From contig CANLTZ010000008.1 in the NCBI GenBank assembly GCA_947494145.1, positions 1 to 64,000 of the forward strand: a DNA stretch of 64,000 nt, in the 5' to 3' direction. Both the position numbers and the translations under genes were made by a program. Below, piece after piece: positions 41,413-49,846 of this stretch. A model generated the notes under the pieces. The model was not told the DNA's origin, did not search any database, and saw only the letters and a program-made list of their open reading frames with translations. The stretch comes from an uncultured Jannaschia sp. (GTDB taxonomy: Bacteria > Pseudomonadota > Alphaproteobacteria > Rhodobacterales > Rhodobacteraceae). The number at the start of each line of letters is the position of its first letter. Position 1 is the first letter of the stretch.

Positions 41413-41903
41413 TCCGCAGCCTCCTTGGCGCCATTCATCTCAGCCGCAGCGGCGAGGATGGATTTCACGATGTTCTGGTATCCGGTGCAGCGGCACAGAT
41501 TGCCGGCCATGCCAAACCGCACCTCTTCCTCGGTGGGGTTGGGGTTTTCCTCCAACAGCTTCGCGGCCCGCGTGATCATGCCGGGCGTGCAATAGCCGCA
41601 TTGCAGCCCGTGATGTTCGCGGAACGCTTCCTGCAATGGGTGCAGCGCGTCGGGGCTGCCCATGCCTTCGATGGTGGTGACCTCGGCGCCATCGGCCTGG
41701 GCCACGAACATGGTACAGGATTTCACCGACTTGCCGTTCAGCGTGACGGTGCAGGCCCCGCAATGGGACGTCTCGCAACCGATATGCGGGCCCGTCAGGT
41801 TGAGCCGTTCGCGCAATGTGTAGATCAGCAATTCCCGTGGCTCGGCCAGGAATTCCTCATCCTTGCCGTTCACGTTCAGCTTGATGTGCATCTTCTTCGA
41901 CAT
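41409..41903 (-). CDS. coxS: CoxS, CO dehydrogenase [2Fe-2S] small subunit
   Basis: Iron-sulfur subunit of 164 residues from the ATG at 41903 ([13 protein letters not shown]), with GAGGAGG upstream. The N-terminal plant-type [2Fe-2S] ligands are in 'CETSHCGAC' plus 'SCTMF', and the second cluster ligands in 'CGYCTPGM' and 'LCRCTGYQ'. All eight cysteines are present. It starts 10 bp after coxM and overlaps coxL by 4 bp. Confidence 0.95.
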   Translation of the reverse strand: MSKKMHIKLNVNGKDEEFLAEPRELLIYTLRERLNLTGPHIGCETSHCGACTVTLNGKSVKSCTMFVAQADGAEVTTIEGMGSPDALHPLQEAFREHHGLQCGYCTPGMITRAAKLLEENPNPTEEEVRFGMAGNLCRCTGYQNIVKSILAAAAEMNGAKEAAE

Positions 41904-41913
41904 GAAGGCCTCC

Positions 41914-42768
41914 TCAGGCGCGGGACCAGGCGCGCTCAATGGCGCGGGTCAGGATGACGCCGGCAACATGGCGCTTGAACGCCACGGGGCCGCGATTGTC
42001 TTCGCTGGGGTCGATATCGCCCAGCATGGCGGTCACAGCGTCCTTGATGGCGGCGCCGTCGACACCGGTGCCGACCAACGCCGCACCTGCGGCTTCCGAC
42101 CAGATGGGCGTGTCGCTGAGGTTCGTCATGGCGATGGAGGCTTCAGCGCAAGCACCACCGTCCTTCACCAGTTGGACGGCGGCAGCAGCGGTAGCGTAAT
42201 CGCCTATCTTCCGCTTCTGCTTCTCATAGGCGTAACCGCCAGCCTGGCGCGGGAAGGTGACGGCGGTGAGTACCTCTTCATCGGCGCGGGCGGTCATATA
42301 GGCTGCTTCATAGAAGTCGCGGGCGGGCACGCGGCGTTCGCCATCGGGCCCGACCAGCGTGAATTGCGCATCCAGGCATTGCATGAGGCCGGGCATGTCG
42401 TTGCCCGGATCGCCATTGGCCACGTTGCCGCCCACGGTGCCCATGTAGCGCACCTGGGGATCCGCGATCTGAAATGCGGCTTCGCGCAGGATGGGCGCGG
42501 CAGCGAAAAGCCCGTCATGGTCGATCAAGTCGGCCTGGGTGGTCATGGCGCCAATGCGGACCGTGTCTTCGCCAATGGCGATCCCACCCAGACCATCCAC
42601 ATCCTGCAAGTCGATCAAGTGCGGAATGTCGGCCATGCGCAGCTTCATCATGGGGATGAGGCTGTGCCCACCCGCCATCACGCGCGCATCATCGCCATGC
42701 TCTTCAAGCAGGGCCAGCACGGCCGGAATGTCCTTGGGTCTGTGATACTCGAACGCCGCTGGAATCAT
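41914..42768 (-). CDS. coxM: CoxM, CO dehydrogenase FAD-binding medium subunit
   Basis: Flavoprotein of 284 residues from the ATG at 42768 ([11 protein letters not shown]), with GGAGGAG upstream. FAD-binding motifs of the family are visible: '[15 protein letters not shown]' (about 37-51) and '[16 protein letters not shown]' (about 109-124). It is the first gene of coxMSLDEF. The 218 bp upstream contain a 21-bp-period direct repeat at 42867-42901, a candidate regulator site. Confidence 0.95.
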   Translation of the reverse strand: MIPAAFEYHRPKDIPAVLALLEEHGDDARVMAGGHSLIPMMKLRMADIPHLIDLQDVDGLGGIAIGEDTVRIGAMTTQADLIDHDGLFAAAPILREAAFQIADPQVRYMGTVGGNVANGDPGNDMPGLMQCLDAQFTLVGPDGERRVPARDFYEAAYMTARADEEVLTAVTFPRQAGGYAYEKQKRKIGDYATAAAAVQLVKDGGACAEASIAMTNLSDTPIWSEAAGAALVGTGVDGAAIKDAVTAMLGDIDPSEDNRGPVAFKRHVAGVILTRAIERAWSRA

Positions 42769-42866
42769 CGCAGCTCCTCCCCTGTGCGCAAATCCTCGTC
42801 TCCGGACCGAGGGTGCGACAAACTGGCAGAAGCTGGCTTCCTGAAATGAACGAAAACCGGGCACTT

Positions 42867-42901
42867 TGCACGAACTGCGCTCCTTGCTGCACGAGTTGCG
42901 C
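42867..42901 (-). promoter_or_regulatory. Direct repeats with 21-bp period upstream of coxM
   Basis: TGCACGAACTGCGC at 42867-42880 and TGCACGAGTTGCGC at 42888-42901 match at 12 of 14 positions and start 21 bp apart, about 100-130 bp before the coxM ATG. Such spacing (two helical turns) suits a pair of LytTR-type binding half-sites, and a CoxC-like LytTR regulator is encoded nearby. Confidence 0.55.
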
Positions 42902-42986
42902 CCTAGGCGGCGCCTGTCAGGTGGTTTTGGCGATCAGACCACGTAGCGATCTGTGCGTCGACATGTCGGCGAGGGTCGAAACGTGT

Positions 42987-43535
42987 TCAGGTTTCGAGAC
43001 AATACACGCGTTCAAGCTTCTTCAGCTTGAGGGCATCAAAGCGGGCGAGGAAGTCTGCGGAAACGAAGAAACCATTGCCCACGGTTGCCTCCCACCAAAG
43101 GTGAAAGCCAGAGATTCTGTCGCGGCGCAGCATGTACATGTCGTCCTGACGGCCAAAAATACTGGACCTTACAGTTCGCCACTTCGGGACGTATTTGCTG
43201 GGCGACCGATATACTTGCTCCCGATGCTTCTCACTGAGGATGATCGAAGCTGCGCGGTTTGTGATGTTCAGTGTGTAATAGGGCTTGTCGGCGGGCGGGT
43301 CGTTCTTGCCGTTGCGCAGGGCATAGGGAAAGAACTGGTGGCATCCCCGCTCCATCTGCTCGACAAGTTGGCGGAACGTCTCGGAGACGTAGTAGACGCT
43401 GGCCGGTCCGATAACGGCGGGGGTTTTCTTGCGCGGTCTCTCTGTCGCGCCTACGCAGAAAAGCAGATAATCTTCGTCTCCCGTACAACTTGGATCAACC
43501 GGGCGTCCCTTCGTTATATCCCAGCACATGACCAT
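42987..43535 (-). CDS. Imm11/DUF1629-like protein, possibly truncated
   Basis: Protein of 182 residues resembling the Imm11 (DUF1629) immunity family of polymorphic toxin systems. The recognisable part is the C-terminus: 'FGRQDDMYMLRRDRISGFHLWW', then 'FFVSADFLARFDALKLKKLERVYC'. No ribosome site is clear at the ATG, and an in-frame stop lies about 9 codons upstream, so the start is uncertain or the N-terminus lost. GC is lower than in the cox genes. No toxin gene is adjacent, making it an orphan between coxM and the cupin gene. Confidence 0.55.
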   Translation of the reverse strand: MVMCWDITKGRPVDPSCTGDEDYLLFCVGATERPRKKTPAVIGPASVYYVSETFRQLVEQMERGCHQFFPYALRNGKNDPPADKPYYTLNITNRAASIILSEKHREQVYRSPSKYVPKWRTVRSSIFGRQDDMYMLRRDRISGFHLWWEATVGNGFFVSADFLARFDALKLKKLERVYCLET

Positions 43536-43739
43536 GGGCCGAATGATTATCGTCGTCGAACGTCAGTCGAATGCTTTCTGCCCTCCGACGGACCTTGCCG
43601 CCATATTCCGCAGCTAACCCTCGGCACCCGTCACACCCTTCCTGCGCCGGGCTGCCGTCTGCCGGTCGGCGAGATCAATGACAATGTGAGGGCCAAGGCT
43701 TGCCCGCCCATGACGGCGCGGACAGCAACGACGACGGCA

Positions 43740-43763
43740 GGACAGCCCGATGCCGGGCTGTCC
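43740..43763 (-). terminator. Terminator-like hairpin after cupin gene
   Basis: Perfect 9-bp stem GGACAGCCC (43740-43748) with GGGCTGTCC (43755-43763), loop of 6, 20 bp past the cupin stop. No T run. Confidence 0.6.
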
Positions 43764-43783
43764 CACATGTGCCGAGGATCGCT

Positions 43784-44263
43784 TCAGTGGAAGATGACGT
43801 CGATATGGTCAGCCACACCGGCGGCCATGGCCATGTCGTACATCATCTTGCCGTCGATCACGGCCGCGATGGTTCCATCGGGGTTGTAGCCGACCAGGGG
43901 CCCATGCCCGATGGCGAACATCAAGCAGCCCTGGGGTGAGACGGGGCGGTGGATGGCACCGCCATGTTCGCAGATATAGTCGCCCTGCTTGCCGGCATCG
44001 TCCTCATAGGCGAAACCGCCTTCCAGGATCACGCCTTGGATGGCGCCCACATGTCCGTGGGTGGGTGCCACGACGCCCGGATCGACCTTCAGGAACATGG
44101 TGAAGCCGCCGGTCTTCGGGTCCACATCCATGAGCTTGAAATAGGTGCCGTCCATGACCCAGGGCGTCCAGGGCAGTGTTTCGGGGTCGATGAAGGCGGG
44201 TTTGTCATGCTGGGTCAGGGCGATCCCGGCGATTTCGCTTTGGCCGGACAGTTCGTCTTTCAT
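43784..44263 (-). CDS. Cupin-domain protein (dihydroxyacetophenone dioxygenase-like)
   Basis: Cupin of 159 residues. The core has 'VAPTHGHVGAIQGVILEGGFAYEDDAGKQGDY' (about 66-97) with the metal-ligand type His-x-His and a Glu, and a later His in 'HGGAIHRP'. The arrangement resembles 2,4'-dihydroxyacetophenone dioxygenase-like cupins and ChrR-type anti-sigma cupins; without the N-terminal ChrR part the former is closer. The substrate is unknown. It is divergent from an AraC gene across 147 bp, the usual pattern of a regulator and its target. Confidence 0.7.
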   Translation of the reverse strand: MKDELSGQSEIAGIALTQHDKPAFIDPETLPWTPWVMDGTYFKLMDVDPKTGGFTMFLKVDPGVVAPTHGHVGAIQGVILEGGFAYEDDAGKQGDYICEHGGAIHRPVSPQGCLMFAIGHGPLVGYNPDGTIAAVIDGKMMYDMAMAAGVADHIDVIFH

Positions 44264-44410
44264 CTTGCTCTCTCCTCCGCGTTTAGATGGGGAAGCCTAG
44301 GCATGAGGCCGCCAGTGGTGCGCGGCCGATCCTGCGAAATCGGATTATCCTGAGATTTTATTGTCTGATGCGCGTGGCTCAGGCATGCTGCGCCCGCGGA
44401 GGGAGGCCCT

Positions 44411-45298
44411 TTGACCCCAGTGATCGAGCATATCGCCAATGGCTTCGGGGTGGACCCGGTTTCCATTATGGCGCCACCTGCAATGGCGGGCGGGGCGCCC
44501 ATGGTGTCGGCCGCGCTTTGGTCGAAACCGGCGGCCACGACCCAGCGGGTCCATACGCCGCCGCTGGATGTGGGCATCCTGTCGGTCCATATCGACCGCC
44601 AGTTCCAGATGGATTTCCAAATCGACGCCGAAGACGTGTTCCGCGGCTATACCGGCCCTGGCGATGTGTGTTTCGTGCCGCCCGGCACGCGGCCCGAGGC
44701 TGATCTTCTGGGCCACACCTCGGTGCTGCATATCTATGTGCCGCAGGTGCAGCTGGGCGATATCGGCCTCGGCCCCGGGCAGGCAGTGCCGTATTTCGGC
44801 CATGCCAAAGGGCGCCACGGGGCGATCACCGCATTGGTCGATGCCTGCCAGGACGGCCCGCCCTCGGGGCTGACGGCTTGGGCCGCCTATGGGCGACTGG
44901 TAGATTTCACCCTGGCATTGGCCTCGACGCTACGCCCGGCAAATACCAGTGAAAGGCTGACGCCGTTTCAACTGGGGCGCATCCGCGACCACCTCCAAAC
45001 CCATTTCGAAGATGCCCTGCGCGTGGCCGACCTGGCCGCCCTTCTGGACCTGTCGGAGGCGCATTTCGCCCGGGCCTTCCGCAACAGCACCGGCAAGACC
45101 CCAGGCCAGGCCCTGCGCGACACCCGCATGCAAGCCGCGCGCGATCTGCTGTTGGCCAGCCATGCGCCCATCGGGGACATTGCGGCGGAATGCGGCTACC
45201 CCGACCCCAGCTTTTTCGCGCGCACCTTCAAGGACCTGCATGGCGCCACGCCCGCCAAATGGCGGCGCCAACGAACCCAGGGCGACCTACGCCCCTAA
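44411..45298 (+). CDS. AraC-family transcriptional regulator
   Basis: Regulator of 295 residues, probably starting at TTG 44411 behind GGAGG (44402-44406 region). The N-terminal half is cupin-like ('GPGDVCFVPPGTRPEADLLGHTSVLHIYV'). The C-terminal double HTH covers about 188-285 ('LRVADLAALLDLSEAHFARAFRNSTGKTPGQALR', then 'CGYPDPSFFARTFKDLHGATPAKWR'). It is divergent from the cupin gene, which is its likely target. Its 3' end overlaps the converging MHYT-LytTR gene by 12 bp. Confidence 0.85.
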   Translation: MTPVIEHIANGFGVDPVSIMAPPAMAGGAPMVSAALWSKPAATTQRVHTPPLDVGILSVHIDRQFQMDFQIDAEDVFRGYTGPGDVCFVPPGTRPEADLLGHTSVLHIYVPQVQLGDIGLGPGQAVPYFGHAKGRHGAITALVDACQDGPPSGLTAWAAYGRLVDFTLALASTLRPANTSERLTPFQLGRIRDHLQTHFEDALRVADLAALLDLSEAHFARAFRNSTGKTPGQALRDTRMQAARDLLLASHAPIGDIAAECGYPDPSFFARTFKDLHGATPAKWRRQRTQGDLRP

Positions 45299-46396
45299 CG
45301 CCGTCTGCACCGCTTTCAGCTTAGACCTGCTGACGGGCACTTTGGGCAGTTTGGCGGAGGCGAAGGTGCAACGTCCCTTGTCTTTGTCCCGCTCAAAGGC
45401 GGCGACCTTGGCCGGGTTCACGATGTAGCTGCGGTGGACTTGCAAATGCCCGGTCGATGCCAGGCGCTTCATCGCCTCGGTGATCGACCAGACGCAGAAG
45501 AGCCGGTCTTCGTCGGTATAGACCTGCGTGTAATGCCCATCCGCCCGGATGAGCGCCACATCCCCCGCGGCGATGAACACCTTGCCGCCATCGCGTTCGC
45601 AGGGAATGCGCACGGGCGCGTCGGGCACCGGCGTCGGAGGCGCCTCGGGTAACGGCGCGACGGGCTCGTCGGCCACAGACGCGGGCGTCGTCACGAAGGT
45701 CACGCCCACCCAGAGGAATGCCCCGAAGATCATGAAACTCGACAAGATGACGGCAATGGCCAGCACCTCGTTGCTCATGATCGGGCCCAGTTCCGAAAAG
45801 CTCGGCACCGCCACGAAACGCGTGCCGGCGATGGCCACGAAATGCACCGCGAAGACCGACACGCCGAAGCACAGCGTGCCGAGCAAAATGCTGCGATGGG
45901 TCCGCGTGCCATAGGCGACCCAGAACGCTGCAATGCTCAGCCCCAAGGCCGCCACCAGCGCCAGCGCGATGCCGCCCGGGGTATAGACCGCGCGGCACAA
46001 CTCCAACCCCGCCATACCGATATAGTGCATCGCGACGATCCCGATGCCCACCAATGCACCCGCCGCCACCACGATGGTCGGACTTCGTTCCGTGAAGTGA
46101 AGCAAGATCAGCGCGACCCCGACGATCAGAATGGCAATCAGCGCCGAGGCCAGCGTCACCGCCGCATCGTAGTAGAACAGGATGGGCATCTGCAGGCCAA
46201 GCATGGCCACAAAATGCATCGACCAGATGCCGCCGCCCAAGGCAAAGGCCGCCATGGCCACGGTCAGCTTCTTCTGCGCAAGCGTCTGCTGGGACAGGTC
46301 CTTGGTCAGCGTCAGCCCGGTGAACCCCGCCACGATCGCCACGGCAAGGGAGGCGAAGACCAGGGCCGCGTTGTGGCTCGTGTCGAGAAACTCCAT
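45287..46396 (-). CDS. CoxC-like MHYT-LytTR membrane-bound regulator
   Basis: Regulator of 369 residues from the ATG at 46396 (MEFLDTSHNAAL). About seven membrane helices (about 8-235) form an MHYT sensor with repeats 'MHFVAMLG', 'MHYIGMAG' and 'VHFVAIAG'; the third has V in place of the first M. A proline-rich linker (about 238-265) leads to a C-terminal LytTR DNA-binding domain with 'VALIRADGHYTQVYTDE' and 'LQVHRSYIVNPAKV'. The same architecture is known for CoxC/CoxH of CO oxidisers, where MHYT may sense CO or another diatomic gas through bound metal. It lies 2.5 kb beyond coxM. Confidence 0.85.
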   Translation of the reverse strand: MEFLDTSHNAALVFASLAVAIVAGFTGLTLTKDLSQQTLAQKKLTVAMAAFALGGGIWSMHFVAMLGLQMPILFYYDAAVTLASALIAILIVGVALILLHFTERSPTIVVAAGALVGIGIVAMHYIGMAGLELCRAVYTPGGIALALVAALGLSIAAFWVAYGTRTHRSILLGTLCFGVSVFAVHFVAIAGTRFVAVPSFSELGPIMSNEVLAIAVILSSFMIFGAFLWVGVTFVTTPASVADEPVAPLPEAPPTPVPDAPVRIPCERDGGKVFIAAGDVALIRADGHYTQVYTDEDRLFCVWSITEAMKRLASTGHLQVHRSYIVNPAKVAAFERDKDKGRCTFASAKLPKVPVSRSKLKAVQTALGA

Positions 46397-46462
46397 CGCC
46401 TCCACAGATGGCGAAGCGCGATTTCGGGGGCAACTCACATCTTCTCTGGATGTGGCGGGCCG

Positions 46463-47866
46463 TCAGGCCTTGGGTGCGAAGCCCATGATATAGGCCGCAT
46501 AGTTTTCCGCATTGAGCCGCGCCAGCCGGGGCTTGCGCCGGGCCAGCCGCTTGATGGCCCCGTCCCCATAGACCTCCGCATCATCCCAATCGCCGGTCTG
46601 CGGATTGATTTCCAGCTTCGAGACGCCCGCCAGATGCGCCACTTCATGGACGATGGTGCGGTCGCGCTTACGCGCCCAACGCCGCTTGGCCGCTTGGCCG
46701 CGGGGCGCGCGGAACCAGCCCGGGCATAGCGCGATCTTGTAGGGCGCGCGCTCAATCGGGTTTCGCCGCGGGTCGGACATGCTGACATCCCGCGTGCGAA
46801 AGGCGACGCCCAGATCGGTCTGATATTTGCAGCGGATGTAAAGCAGGTCGGTCGCCCGATCCTCCCGCTCCAACTTGCGCTTCCAGACCGGCTTCTTGGC
46901 CTCCACCCGGTCTGACTGCTCGCGCGCCGCATCTATCCACCGCTCCACAGGCGGCAGGTTGAACGGATGCGGCTTTGACCGCAGCGTCCGGCACTTGGAC
47001 GGCTTGGGTCGGGCGCCGGGATAGGCCTCCACCTTGAGAACATGCCTGCGGTCCTGCCGCAGCGTCTTCCCAGGGGTCCGCTTGCCCTGAAAGATGGTCG
47101 AGGCGCGGTCAACGAACCGTTTCACCAGCGCGAAAGACGCCGTCTTCCCGGCCCCATCGTAATCTCCGAACCAAAGCTTCTCAGCCCCGCCGTTCCAAGC
47201 CTTGCGCCGCTCGGCTTCTGGCATGTTGGCCAAGCGTGCCATGCGCCGTTCGGCATCGAAGGTCGCCTTGGCCGCACGGCCCACAAAGGGCCTGAGCCTT
47301 TCCTTATAGCTTTCGGTCACCAGAACGTTGGCCGTCTTGCCCTTGCGCTTGGACCGCACCGCATAAAGCGTCACCTCCACCCGGCGGTTACGTGCCCGAT
47401 TGGCCCGCGCCGTCCGGTCCGTGCGGTGGACAAGGTTGTCCACCAGCGGCTCCCGATTGGCACGTGAGCCGACGAAAAGCGCTACGTCGGCATCCTTCAC
47501 GGGCTTGTCCAGCAAACGCTCCCCCGAAATCGTCACCCGTAGCCCCCCGGCCTCCAGCGCGCGTTTGACGGCCCCTGCCGCCGCATAGGCGCGCGCCATG
47601 GCACGGTAGGCGTAATCCTCGGTCTTCACGTTCCGCCAGGTTGACGAATGCCCGACGAAGGTCACCGCACGCACCGGCGCGGGGCCATTTCGCCGCGCCG
47701 TCAGATCGCGTCGGATGGCCTCCACCACTTGGGCGTGGGCCCTGGTCAGCCCGGTCCCGAAGGCTGGGAAGCGGTCCATCCGGTGGCGCGCCGCCACGTG
47801 CCGCCTGGGCGCGCGTTCGCGGTCGGGGGCCGCGTCCCGCTCAATCAGTTCCGCCGCATGTGCCAT
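46463..47866 (-). CDS. OmpA-like domain fused to HEVAH zinc-metallopeptidase domain
   Basis: Protein of 467 residues with GGAGG 6 bp before its ATG and no signal peptide. An N-terminal OmpA/MotB-like fold is suggested by 'VTFVGHSSTWRN' (about 68-79) and 'RANRARNRRVEVTLYAV' (about 152-168). The C-terminal zincin has H407-E408-V-A-H411 followed by 'AEVYGDGAIKRLARRKPRLARLNAENYAAYIMGF', close to the M35/aspzincin pattern, where a later Asp and a Tyr complete the site. The middle is strongly basic. This combination looks like an exported effector or toxin-like protease. Family assignments are by pattern; the role is unknown. Confidence 0.6.
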   Translation of the reverse strand: MAHAAELIERDAAPDRERAPRRHVAARHRMDRFPAFGTGLTRAHAQVVEAIRRDLTARRNGPAPVRAVTFVGHSSTWRNVKTEDYAYRAMARAYAAAGAVKRALEAGGLRVTISGERLLDKPVKDADVALFVGSRANREPLVDNLVHRTDRTARANRARNRRVEVTLYAVRSKRKGKTANVLVTESYKERLRPFVGRAAKATFDAERRMARLANMPEAERRKAWNGGAEKLWFGDYDGAGKTASFALVKRFVDRASTIFQGKRTPGKTLRQDRRHVLKVEAYPGARPKPSKCRTLRSKPHPFNLPPVERWIDAAREQSDRVEAKKPVWKRKLEREDRATDLLYIRCKYQTDLGVAFRTRDVSMSDPRRNPIERAPYKIALCPGWFRAPRGQAAKRRWARKRDRTIVHEVAHLAGVSKLEINPQTGDWDDAEVYGDGAIKRLARRKPRLARLNAENYAAYIMGFAPKA

Positions 47867-47940
47867 GGCTGACCTCCGCGTCCAGCATCACCAGCCCCAT
47901 CTTGCGCCCCGTTCCGCAGGTGCGTCAGTCACCCGGATGA

Positions 47941-47996
47941 GCTATGGCGCTTCTCGAAATTGCTGATCCAAGTTCTTCGAGATCCGCTTGCATAGC
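47941..47996. repeat. Palindromic intergenic repeat, second locus
   Basis: Inner arms TCTCGAA (47952-47958) and TTCGAGA (47976-47982); outer arms GCTATG (47941-47946) and CATAGC (47991-47996). It resembles the hairpins at 35768-35876 in stem sequence and in the loop motif ending in TCAGC or its complement. Confidence 0.55.
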
Positions 47997-48098
47997 CGCG
48001 CCACAAATCCCCGCTAAGGCAGATCCGCCCCCCCCGGCCCGCGTTGACTAACCCGGGGTGATTTGCCATGCCCGACCCTAACCAGTGGGAGCCGGGGC

Positions 48099-49226
48099 AT
48101 GACCAATCAGCAGGACAAGATCCTCATCGAAGGCCGTGACTACAGCGTGCGCCTCGAAAAGGCTGCCGCCCAAGATCTGGCACAAAATATCGACGCCTAT
48201 CTGGAGCCGTCCTGGACCGTGCGGAAGATGGCCGAGGGCTATGGACACTATGCCAAGACCGGCCAGAACGACGATGTCACCTATGCCAGGTTCCGCCAGG
48301 CTTTTTCGGAGACCGAGGGCCGCAGCCACCTCGTCTTCTCCAACGTGATGGCCGACCATATCGGAAAGACGGACTACGACTTTTCCCAGACGATCTTCGA
48401 TACCAATATCGAGCCTGAAAATATCGTTCGCACAGGGCTCTATCACCTGAAGAACCACGGGTTTTACAAGACCAATCTGCGAGTGCCGCAACCAATCGTG
48501 GACAGCTTGAAGAGCAAGATCCTGGCCTCGATGGAAGCCGATCATGGCGACGAGGTTGCCGCCGCAATCGATGGCACCGACGACGCGCCGTTGCAGATCA
48601 AGGGGCGCCATGGCGCGCTCACGACCTTTGAGGAGATGTATCAGATCTCCGCCGATCCGATCCTGCTGGCCATGGTGCAGGAATACATGGGGCTGCCGCC
48701 CATCTTCAACACGCCCGTGGCCTTTCTGAACTCTGCCCGCCAGGTGAAATCGGCGCGCGAGCTTTCGGATACCGCGCAACTCTACCACCACGATCTACAC
48801 CGCCTGCAATTCGTGAAGCTGTTCGTCTACCTCACCGATGTGGATGCCGATAGCGGGCCCCACACGCTCATCCGCGGCACCCATCGCCGCCGGCCCGGCC
48901 CGCTCTGGGCCGATGGGCGCCACACAGATGAGGCCTGTGCCGAAGCGGGCATCCTCGATGATGAAGTCAACATCACCGGACCAGAAGGCACGGTGTTCCT
49001 GGTGGATACGTCCGCGCTTCACAAAGGGGCCAACCCCAATAGCAATCCCCGCCTCATGGCGCAGGTGCAGTACACCAATTCGCTCTTCGGGCGCCCCTGG
49101 TCCGAGGCAGAGCGCAAGATCAGCCATTCCGCCAAGACCAAGAACAAGGAAGTCCACGCCGCTGCCGATCTGGCGCGCGCCTATGCAGGCAAGGCGGGCA
49201 TCCGCTTCATGCAAAACTACATCTGA
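48099..49226 (+). CDS. Phytanoyl-CoA dioxygenase-like Fe(II)/2-oxoglutarate enzyme
   Basis: Protein of 375 residues from the ATG at 48099 (MTNQQDKILIEG). The double-stranded beta-helix core has the iron-binding H-x-D in 'LYHHDLHRLQF' (about 231-241) and the distal His and 2OG-binding Arg in 'SALHKGANPNSNPRLMAQVQY' (about 308-328). It is longer than PhyH itself, with about 100 extra N-terminal residues. The substrate is unknown. It stands alone, with repeat elements on both sides. Confidence 0.75.
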   Translation: MTNQQDKILIEGRDYSVRLEKAAAQDLAQNIDAYLEPSWTVRKMAEGYGHYAKTGQNDDVTYARFRQAFSETEGRSHLVFSNVMADHIGKTDYDFSQTIFDTNIEPENIVRTGLYHLKNHGFYKTNLRVPQPIVDSLKSKILASMEADHGDEVAAAIDGTDDAPLQIKGRHGALTTFEEMYQISADPILLAMVQEYMGLPPIFNTPVAFLNSARQVKSARELSDTAQLYHHDLHRLQFVKLFVYLTDVDADSGPHTLIRGTHRRRPGPLWADGRHTDEACAEAGILDDEVNITGPEGTVFLVDTSALHKGANPNSNPRLMAQVQYTNSLFGRPWSEAERKISHSAKTKNKEVHAAADLARAYAGKAGIRFMQNYI

Positions 49227-49263
49227 CAATGTCGTGCGCCGTCCGAACCGGCCGCCCTTTCAT

Positions 49264-49282
49264 CCTGGCAAAAATACTCCCG
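49264..49282 (+). repeat. Dispersed intergenic motif, copy 1
   Basis: CCTGGCAAAAATACTCCCG, one of three related copies in host intergenic DNA of this window (the others at 57946-57966, inverted, and 61590-61610). It lies after the dioxygenase-like gene. Confidence 0.6.
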
Positions 49283-49407
49283 CGCGGCAGCGCGGAACCG
49301 CGTCTCGCACGCGCCATATCAGTCGGGGCCCCGCGGCCCTAACCCGTCAAACTGTCACGAACTGACCTAGCTTCTGCCGCCGGGCTGCCATCTTCCCGCC
49401 TCGCGCT

Positions 49408-49755
49408 ATGGTAAAAACCGGTCTCATGAGACATGAGACTTTCCCCGCCTCCGAGACCCACGAATTCTTCGTCGTGCCCGCCCCCCGCCGGGGGGAGCGT
49501 GGGCCAGGCCTGCGCACCGACGAAGATCGCATGGCCGCGACTTTGACCGATCTTCTCAATCAAATGGCATCGGAAGGCTGGGAATATGTCCGCGCCGATA
49601 TGCTTCCCAACCAAAGCAGTGCCGACCTCACCGGCACGTCCGCCAAGCAACTTGCGCTTCTGATCTTCCGCCGCCCCAAGCAGAGCCGGACCAGCCGGAC
49701 GCAGGACGAACCTCTGTTGCTGACCGACCCGGTCGCCAAGCACATGACGGCCTGA
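49408..49755 (+). CDS. DUF4177-like small protein, first paralogue
   Basis: Protein of 115 residues (or 109 from an ATG at 49426, MRHETF). The core 'HEFFVVPAPRRGERGPGLRTDEDRM' and 'LLNQMASEGWEYVRADMLP' match the DUF4177 pattern, in which the W-E-Y segment is constant. It is a paralogue of the next gene, which shares both segments. No membrane helix or signal is present. The function is unknown. Confidence 0.7.
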   Translation: MVKTGLMRHETFPASETHEFFVVPAPRRGERGPGLRTDEDRMAATLTDLLNQMASEGWEYVRADMLPNQSSADLTGTSAKQLALLIFRRPKQSRTSRTQDEPLLLTDPVAKHMTA

Positions 49756-49846
49756 CGCCACACTTCATCGTTTCCGCATCCCCAACCCACCGTTTCCATC
49801 GAAGCGACGGGACTCTTCCGCGCGCTGCGGCTAAATTTGCCGCACC

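Noticed and set aside
38584-41595. Plus-strand frame of 1003 codons opposite coxL/coxD
   Set aside because: Shadow of the CO dehydrogenase genes; long antisense frames are common in GC-rich DNA.
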